A stretch of DNA of 5,000 nucleotides from NCBI GenBank assembly GCA_902464375.1, contig CABQIM010000106.1, positions 1 to 5,000 of the forward strand. The letters are read 5' to 3'. The position numbers were made by a program, and so were the translations under genes. Below, in pieces: positions 1-5,000 of the stretch (its first letter is position 1; the number at the start of each line of letters is the position of its first letter). Source of the stretch: an uncultured bacterium (GTDB lineage Bacteria; Cyanobacteriota; Vampirovibrionia; Gastranaerophilales; Gastranaerophilaceae). Under the pieces are notes generated by a model that did not search any database, was not told where the DNA came from, and saw only the letters and a program-made list of their open reading frames with translations.

Positions 1-869
1 ATACAAATTTTAAAGGATTATTCACTAATAAATCTAGTCAAAATGGTGGCAATTGGAAAATGGAATATAGTCCATATGCTTGGGAATCACGAAATTGGTA
101 TAATTTATCTAAAATGGATATACAACGTGATATTGATATATTTGGAACAGTTCTTCCGGATAATGAAAAAATTTATACCGATAAATATGGTAGAAAATCA
201 GCTAAAGATATTTTGGGAACAGAATTCTATTATGAGCAAGATGGAAAAATTAGAAAAACTATTACAGAAGTTCCGGCTATGAATAGAGAAGATTCTTTAA
301 GAGTATACAATAGCAAGCTTCAAAAGTTTTTGGAAATGAAATCAAACAAACTGGCGTCCATAGCTCAAACTATTATTGATATACCGAATGGATTTACAGA
401 TATGTGTTCTAAATTTAATGAACGAGCAAGAGATATTAAGCAAGGATATTTTGCCAGAAGTTATACTCTTGAAGGTTCTTCAAACGAAATGACAACCCAA
501 TTTGATAACATGACACGCTCCGCAAACAAGGCGGTTGATGAGTTTAAGCAGTATAAATCAATGAGAGAATCTATGGATTTTGTCAAAAAATATATTGCAG
601 AAAATGATAAAGAAATTGAATTGTTATCAGAAAAACGCAATGCGGGTAAGCTTATTGACATAAGCAAACGTGATACATATGATCCAAACAAAAAATTGTG
701 GCAAGCATTACAAAATATAAAGGAAGCTGTTGATAAGTATGTGTCACTTCCACATAAAACTATTTCTGTGCAAGAAATTCTAAATAATATAGGTAAAGAT
801 ATTAAAAAAGCAGATATTCCAAATATTGCAATCGAGTATGTTGATTATTTAATTTCTAATCGCTTATAA
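1..869 (+). CDS. Hypothetical protein, C-terminal part (5' end outside the window)
   Basis: I do not recognise this protein. The frame is open from position 3 to the TAA at 867-869, giving 288 visible residues. An ATG at position 60 exists, but the frame stays open for 19 codons before it (ending SSQNGGNWK) with no stop, and only a weak GGTGG precedes it, so I treat the gene as continuing off the left edge. What can be seen: an N-proximal stretch rich in aromatic residues (MEYSPYAWESRNWY, residues 20-33), then a charged, Lys/Glu/Asp/Asn-rich, largely helical protein. Residues about 187-222 (starting MRESMDFVKKYIAEN) look like a long amphipathic helix, possibly coiled coil. There is one cysteine (residue 135), no hydrophobic segment long enough to span a membrane, and no obvious catalytic or metal-binding motif. 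It faces mnmG convergently and shares a terminator with it, so the neighbours say nothing about its role. The coding reality is well supported by length, amino-acid balance and the terminator just after the stop; the function is unknown. Confidence 0.75.
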   Translation, partial: TNFKGLFTNKSSQNGGNWKMEYSPYAWESRNWYNLSKMDIQRDIDIFGTVLPDNEKIYTDKYGRKSAKDILGTEFYYEQDGKIRKTITEVPAMNREDSLRVYNSKLQKFLEMKSNKLASIAQTIIDIPNGFTDMCSKFNERARDIKQGYFARSYTLEGSSNEMTTQFDNMTRSANKAVDEFKQYKSMRESMDFVKKYIAENDKEIELLSEKRNAGKLIDISKRDTYDPNKKLWQALQNIKEAVDKYVSLPHKTISVQEILNNIGKDIKKADIPNIAIEYVDYLISNRL

Positions 870-874
870 GAAAT

Positions 875-913
875 AAAAAAAGCCTTCTCATTATTTTGCA
901 GAAGGCTTTTTTT
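875..913. terminator. Bidirectional rho-independent terminator between convergent genes
   Basis: The arms GCCTTCT (882-888) and AGAAGGC (900-906) pair around an 11-nt loop. Seven A precede the stem (875-881) and seven T follow it (907-913). Read on the plus strand the T tract ends the hypothetical gene, whose stop is 5 nt upstream of the A run. Read on the minus strand the A run becomes a U tract that ends mnmG, whose stop codon is about 20 nt away. The A and T tracts can also pair and lengthen the stem to 14 bp. This symmetric form is common between convergent genes. Confidence 0.9.
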
Positions 914-933
914 ATATTAAATAAATTCAAATT

Positions 934-2808
934 TTATTTTCCTAACATTACCATCAAAACCGAAATATCAGCAGGTTTTACACCACCGATTCTGGATGCT
1001 TGAGCAAGGTTTGTCGGACGAATTTTTTCTAACTTTTCTTTTGTTTCAGTTGAAATTTGTTTAATCTTAGAATAATCAATATTTGCAGGAATTCTGTATT
1101 TCTCTAACTTTTCACTCGTTTCAACTTGCTGCTCTTGACGTTTTATATACCCGTCATATTTAATTAAAACTTCTGCTTCTTCAACGATATCATCACTTAA
1201 ATTCAAATTGCGAGTTTCTTCGTCGCATTCTCTAAATATATCATAAGTAATATTCGGACGTTTAAGAAGTTCTGCTAATCTTACACCACGTTCAATGTGT
1301 TCACCATATTTTGCAAGAATAGCATTAACTTCATCTGTTGCAGGAAGTTTGGCTTCTTTAAGTCGAGCAATCTCTTTTTGAATATTTTCTTGCTTCTGTA
1401 AAAATCTTTGATATTGACTATCGTCAATTAAACCGATTCTGTGACCTAATTCTGTTAATCTTTCGTCTGCATTATCTTGTCTTAATAACAATCTGTATTC
1501 AGAACGAGAAGTTAGCATTCTATATGGTTCTTGAATATCTTTTGTTACCAAATCATCAATAAGAGTTCCTGTATAAGATGATGCTCTTGAAAGTTCTACA
1601 GCGTCTTCATTGTTCAAATATTTTACAGAATTTATACCGGCTACAAGTCCTTGTGCCGCAGCTTCTTCATAACCGCTGGTACCATTTATTTGTCCTGCAA
1701 AGAACAATCCATCAATATCTTTTGACATCAAAGAATGCTTTGTTTGTACAGCCGGAACATAATCATACTCAACAGCATAAGCCGGTTTTATTATATGTGC
1801 ATTTTCTAACCCTGGGAGCGAACGCAACATTTCTACTTGAACACATGCCGGCAAACTCGTTGAAAAACCTTGAATGTAAACTTCATAAGTATTTAGTCCT
1901 TCCGGTTCAATAAAAATATGATGCGAAGGATTTGATGCAAATCTAACAATTTTATCTTCAATAGAAGGACAATATCTAGGACCAACACCTTGGATTAATC
2001 CTTGATACATTGGTGATTTATCTAAATTTGCTCTAATTATTGCGTGAGTTTCTTCGTTAGTTCTTGTTAAATAACAAGGATATTGTTGTCTTACAGGACG
2101 ATTAGGTTTGAAAGAATAAAAACTTAATTTTTCGTCCCCCGGTTGAACTGACATCTTTGAATAATCAATTGTTCTTTTATCAACCCTTGCTGGAGTACCT
2201 GTTTTAAGTTTTTTGGTAATAATTCCATGTTCTCTTAAAGAAGCAGAAAGCCCGATTGCGGCACGTTCGCCTAACCGTCCGCCGGAATAAGCTTGCAAAC
2301 CGACATACATCTTGCCTTCTAGCGATGTTCCGGTAGTTAAAATTATTGCACGACAAGAGTATTCAATGCCGTATTCATCTACTGCTCCGACAATCTTTTT
2401 ATCAACGACTTTTAAATCAGTAATACAAGTTTGTTTAATCCAAATATTGTCAGTACTTTCAAGAATATGACGCATATATTGCGTGTATTCTTTTTTATCG
2501 GATTGGGCTCTTAGTGCTCTTACAGCAGGACCTTTTGATGAATTCAATGTTTTCATTTGAATATACGTAGCGTCAGCAACTTCTCCCATAACACCGCCCA
2601 AAGCGTCGATTTCTCTAACAAGAGTTGATTTTGCGGGTCCACCGATTGCCGGATTACAAGGCTGAAGAGCAATATTATCAACATTTAAGGTACATAACAA
2701 TACATTGCAGCCTAATCTTGCTGCGCTCAAAGCCGCTTCACAACCGGCATGTCCTGCACCAACTACTATTACATCAAATTTATTGTTTAAATAATCCCTG
2801 CTAGTCAT
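934..2808 (-). CDS. mnmG: tRNA uridine-5-carboxymethylaminomethyl(34) synthesis enzyme MnmG (GidA)
   Basis: MnmG works with the GTPase MnmE in the cytoplasm to install the (carboxymethyl)aminomethyl group at C5 of wobble uridine 34 in a set of tRNAs, using FAD, NADH and methylene-tetrahydrofolate (family knowledge). The sequence gives 624 residues, normal full length. It shows the N-terminal FAD-binding loop GAGHAG (residues 17-22), the GidA signature around QPCNPAIGGPAKS with the first conserved Cys (residue 51), SGGRLGERAA, the second conserved Cys in RYCPSIEDK (residue 280, matching E. coli Cys277), FFAGQINGTSGYEEAAAQG, the TSRSEYRLLLRQDNAD motif, and the C-terminal ASRIGGVKPADISVL helix implicated in MnmE binding. 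I chose the ATG at 2808 over a TTG six codons upstream (2826), because the TTG adds residues the family does not need and lies against the predicted -10 box. Neither start has a clear Shine-Dalgarno sequence. The gene has its own promoter and follows the ileS terminator. Identification is essentially certain; the start is likely. Confidence 0.97.
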   Translation of the reverse strand: MTSRDYLNNKFDVIVVGAGHAGCEAALSAARLGCNVLLCTLNVDNIALQPCNPAIGGPAKSTLVREIDALGGVMGEVADATYIQMKTLNSSKGPAVRALRAQSDKKEYTQYMRHILESTDNIWIKQTCITDLKVVDKKIVGAVDEYGIEYSCRAIILTTGTSLEGKMYVGLQAYSGGRLGERAAIGLSASLREHGIITKKLKTGTPARVDKRTIDYSKMSVQPGDEKLSFYSFKPNRPVRQQYPCYLTRTNEETHAIIRANLDKSPMYQGLIQGVGPRYCPSIEDKIVRFASNPSHHIFIEPEGLNTYEVYIQGFSTSLPACVQVEMLRSLPGLENAHIIKPAYAVEYDYVPAVQTKHSLMSKDIDGLFFAGQINGTSGYEEAAAQGLVAGINSVKYLNNEDAVELSRASSYTGTLIDDLVTKDIQEPYRMLTSRSEYRLLLRQDNADERLTELGHRIGLIDDSQYQRFLQKQENIQKEIARLKEAKLPATDEVNAILAKYGEHIERGVRLAELLKRPNITYDIFRECDEETRNLNLSDDIVEEAEVLIKYDGYIKRQEQQVETSEKLEKYRIPANIDYSKIKQISTETKEKLEKIRPTNLAQASRIGGVKPADISVLMVMLGK

Positions 2809-2814
2809 AGCTTG

Positions 2815-2843
2815 ATTATATCTCAAACAGTCGGAAATGTATA
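2815..2843 (-). promoter_or_regulatory. Predicted sigma-70-type promoter of mnmG
   Basis: Read on the minus strand, a perfect TATAAT -10 box (2820-2815) lies exactly 17 nt downstream of TATACA (2843-2838), which matches the TTGACA -35 consensus at four of six positions, including the ACA end. No extended -10 TG is present at the right place. The usual start 6-8 nt after the -10 box falls at about 2809-2807, on the ATG of mnmG at 2808. The promoter starts 8 nt beyond the U tract of the ileS terminator, which fits an independent transcription unit. This is prediction from sequence only. Confidence 0.65.
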
Positions 2844-2851
2844 TTAAAAAT

Positions 2852-2880
2852 AAAAAAAGGTCGGGAACTTGTTCCCGACC
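2852..2880 (-). terminator. Rho-independent terminator of ileS
   Basis: On the minus strand GGTCGGGAA (2880-2872) pairs perfectly with TTCCCGACC (2867-2859) around a 4-nt loop CAAG, giving a GC-rich 9-bp stem, followed by seven U (2858-2852). It lies 27 nt after the ileS stop codon. The plus-strand side lacks a T tract after the stem, so the signal is directional. It separates ileS from mnmG. Confidence 0.93.
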
Positions 2881-2907
2881 GAATAAGCTCTCTAATAAAA
2901 AATCTGA

Positions 2908-5000
2908 TTAACCTTCTGTTACTGCTTCATAACAATCAGAACAGATAGTTTCGTGACCTGCGTGTTCGCCAAGTTTTCTGTATTTCCAGCAACGTTCGCA
3001 TTTTTCACCTTCTGCTTTTACTACCCAAACAGTAATTCCATTTTCTGTATATTCATTTAATACATCAGACGGAGCTACATCTGCCACATAAGCTTGAGAT
3101 GTGATAAATATATCAGCAAGATCTTTTTCGTTAGCTTTAAGAACATCTGCATTTTCTGATTTAACATAAACACCAACTTCTAATGAGCTTCCGATTTTCT
3201 TTTCTGCTCTCAATGGTTCAATTGCTCTTGTTACAACTTCTCTCGTTTTCAAGATTTTTGTAAAATCTTCTTCTAATAGAGCATTTTCCCACTCTTTATT
3301 TACTTTAACCCAATCTGCAAGAAGTACGCTTTCTAAGCCGCCACGTTGCATTTCCGGAGTATTTTGCCAAATATCTTCTGCTTGGTGAGGCATTACAGGA
3401 GTTAAAATTCTTACTAACACTTGCAATGTTTCATAAAGAACTGTTTGACAAGCTCTTCTTGATAATGATTTTTTGCCTGCTGTATACAATCTGTCTTTCA
3501 CGATATCAAGATAGAATGAGCTTAAATCAACAGCTGCAAAATTTTGCAAGCATTGGAAATATTTGTAGAATTCGTAATTGTCAAATGCAACAGTTACCTC
3601 TTCTACAACCTTGTTCAATTTATGCAAAGCAAATTTGTCAATCGGTTTCAAATCTTCATACTTAACGTAATCTTTTGCAGGGTCAAAATCAAATATGTTA
3701 CCCAACAAGAATCTTGCTGTGTTTCTTGTTTTCTTAAAGATTTCTGCAAGCTGTTTAATAATATTGTCGCCGATTTTTGTATCGTTTCTGTAATCAACTG
3801 ATGCAGCCCAAAGTCTTAAAATATCAGCACCATAGTTTTTGATAATATCATCCGGTCTAATGTAGTTACCTAAAGACTTAGACATTTTTCTTCCATCTTC
3901 ACCGAATACAAAACCGTGTGTAAGAACTGATTTGTAAGGTGCTTTGCCTTGAACTGCCATTGATGTTAATAATGAAGATTGGAACCAGCCTCTGTGTTGG
4001 TCAGAACCTTCCAAATACATATCAACAGGAGTGTGACCCAATTCATCTGAACGTTTTTCAACTACAGCTTTCCAAGTTACACCGGAATCAAACCAAACAT
4101 CCATAATATCATTTTCTTTTTTAATGTGTTTTTTACCGCATTTAGGGCATACAAAACCTTCCGGTAACAATTCTTCAACAGTATGTTTTACCCAGGCATC
4201 AGAGCTTTCTTTTTCAAACATTTTTGCTACGTGTTCGATTGTTTCGTCTGTAACTATAACTTCTCCGCAATCTTCACAATAGAATACAGGGATTGGCACA
4301 CCCCAAGCTCTTTGACGAGAAATACACCAATCTGTACGGCTTGCAACCATGTTGGAAATTCTTGCTTCGCCGCTAGCCGGAATCCATTTGATATCCTTAA
4401 TTGCAGCTAAAGTTTCATCACGGAATTTATCTACTTTTACGAACCATTGAGGAGTTGCTCTGTAGATTACAGGGTTTTTACATCTCCAACAATGTGGGTA
4501 AGAGTGGTTGATATCAGCTGCTGCTAATAATGCACCACAATTTTGAAGTTTTTCGATTACGATTTTTCCGCCTTTATAATAAGGAATGCCCTCTAAATCC
4601 TTGTCACCAACTATTTCTGTCCAGATACCTTTGCTATCAAGAGGTGAAAAAACTTCAATACCGTATTTGCAACCAACTTCATAGTCTTCAAGACCGTGTC
4701 CGGGAGCTGTGTGAACAGAACCTGTACCGGCATCAAGTGTAACGTGTTCGCCTAAAATAATAGGTGATTTTCTATCGTACAATGGGTGTTTTGTATTTAA
4801 TAATTCTAAATCAGCACCTTTAACAGAACCAATAACCTTGATATCTTTTTCTTCCCAAGAAACACCTTCTAAGAAATGACCAAGAAGTTCTTGAGCAACC
4901 ACGTAAACATCATTGTTGTACGTAAAGAAAGTGTATTCAAATCTAGGGTGCATACTGATTGCCATGTTTGATGGAATTGTCCAAGGAGTTGTTGTCCAAA
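2908..5000 (-). CDS. ileS: Isoleucyl-tRNA synthetase, partial (N-terminus outside the window)
   Basis: IleRS charges tRNA-Ile with isoleucine in the cytoplasm and hydrolyses mischarged valyl-tRNA in its CP1 editing domain. The window holds the last 696 residues; full-length bacterial enzymes have roughly 900-950, so about the first quarter, with the HIGH motif, is missing. The frame stays open past the ATG at 4965: just upstream it reads WTTTPWTIPSN, the conserved Thr-rich editing motif, so that ATG is internal. Downstream come the second editing motif GTGSVHTAPGHGLEDY, RATPQWFVKVD, DWCISRQRAWGVPIP, an insert with two CxxC pairs (CEDC at 4278-4267, CPKC at 4149-4138), DVWFDSG, GSDQHRGWFQSS, the catalytic KMSKS loop (3888-3874), the helical anticodon-binding domain, and a C-terminal FPG/IleRS-type zinc finger (CERC at 3000-2989, CSDC at 2943-2932). 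The C-terminal zinc finger points to the common bacterial type of IleRS rather than the eukaryote-like, mupirocin-resistant type. The stop is TAA at 2910-2908, followed by a terminator. Its promoter and any T-box leader lie outside the window. Confidence 0.98.
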   Translation of the reverse strand, partial: WTTTPWTIPSNMAISMHPRFEYTFFTYNNDVYVVAQELLGHFLEGVSWEEKDIKVIGSVKGADLELLNTKHPLYDRKSPIILGEHVTLDAGTGSVHTAPGHGLEDYEVGCKYGIEVFSPLDSKGIWTEIVGDKDLEGIPYYKGGKIVIEKLQNCGALLAAADINHSYPHCWRCKNPVIYRATPQWFVKVDKFRDETLAAIKDIKWIPASGEARISNMVASRTDWCISRQRAWGVPIPVFYCEDCGEVIVTDETIEHVAKMFEKESSDAWVKHTVEELLPEGFVCPKCGKKHIKKENDIMDVWFDSGVTWKAVVEKRSDELGHTPVDMYLEGSDQHRGWFQSSLLTSMAVQGKAPYKSVLTHGFVFGEDGRKMSKSLGNYIRPDDIIKNYGADILRLWAASVDYRNDTKIGDNIIKQLAEIFKKTRNTARFLLGNIFDFDPAKDYVKYEDLKPIDKFALHKLNKVVEEVTVAFDNYEFYKYFQCLQNFAAVDLSSFYLDIVKDRLYTAGKKSLSRRACQTVLYETLQVLVRILTPVMPHQAEDIWQNTPEMQRGGLESVLLADWVKVNKEWENALLEEDFTKILKTREVVTRAIEPLRAEKKIGSSLEVGVYVKSENADVLKANEKDLADIFITSQAYVADVAPSDVLNEYTENGITVWVVKAEGEKCERCWKYRKLGEHAGHETICSDCYEAVTEG

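Noticed and set aside
60..62. ATG as the true start of the plus-strand hypothetical gene
   Set aside because: The frame is open to the window edge before it with plausible protein sequence, and only a weak GGTGG precedes it; it cannot be excluded, but an internal Met is more likely.
43..282. 79-codon plus-strand frame overlapping the hypothetical gene, and a minus-strand frame at 461-691
   Set aside because: Both overlap the longer 3-869 frame, which has better amino-acid balance and a terminator directly after its stop.
1578..1913. Open frame on the plus strand inside mnmG (111 codons)
   Set aside because: It lies wholly antisense to conserved mnmG sequence and its translation is low-complexity and Leu/His/Gln-rich; it is a shadow. 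The same applies to the plus-strand frames within ileS (3426-3665, 3544-3801, 4183-4410, 4530-4742).
2809..2826. TTG start that would extend MnmG by six residues (MRYNQA)
   Set aside because: It abuts the predicted -10 box, has no ribosome binding site, and family alignment needs only the part from the ATG at 2808.
2864..2875. GGAACTTGTTCC as a LexA/DinR-type operator
   Set aside because: The half-site spacing is 2 nt rather than the 4 nt of a Bacillus-type SOS box, and the palindrome is fully explained by the ileS terminator stem.
4963..4965. ATG as the start of a short ileS
   Set aside because: It lies inside the editing domain, directly after the conserved TTTPWT motif in the same frame, so it is an internal methionine.

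Overview
The window comes from an AT-rich bacterial chromosome and holds two housekeeping genes on the minus strand plus the 3' part of an unrecognised gene on the plus strand. The organism cannot be fixed from 5 kb. The MnmG segment around + strand 1760-1800 reads YDYVPAVQ, which recalls the YDYLPATQ form I associate with cyanobacterial MnmG. No clear Shine-Dalgarno sequence stands before mnmG. A gut Melainabacteria/Gastranaerophilales-type genome (non-photosynthetic relatives of Cyanobacteria) is my best guess, held with low confidence; other AT-rich gut bacteria are possible.

Layout from left to right. (1) Positions 1-869, plus strand: the C-terminal 288 residues of a soluble, mostly helical protein of unknown function, open at the left window edge. 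(2) Positions 870-933: a short convergent gap filled by a hairpin with A and T tracts on its two sides, able to end transcription from both directions. (3) Positions 934-2808, minus strand: complete mnmG (gidA), encoding the FAD-dependent tRNA U34-modifying enzyme. (4) Positions 2809-2907: an intergenic gap with a strong one-way terminator behind ileS, followed at once by a good sigma-70-type promoter for mnmG. The -10 box lies so close to the mnmG ATG that the transcript may be leaderless. (5) Positions 2908-5000, minus strand: ileS (isoleucyl-tRNA synthetase) from the editing domain to the C-terminal zinc finger; the N-terminal part with the HIGH motif lies beyond the right edge.

ileS and mnmG both act on tRNA (charging of tRNA-Ile, and wobble-uridine modification), but the terminator and promoter between them indicate separate transcription units rather than an operon. 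I see no mobile element, CRISPR array, RNA gene or defence-like cassette. The only truly uncharacterised item is the plus-strand protein at the left edge.
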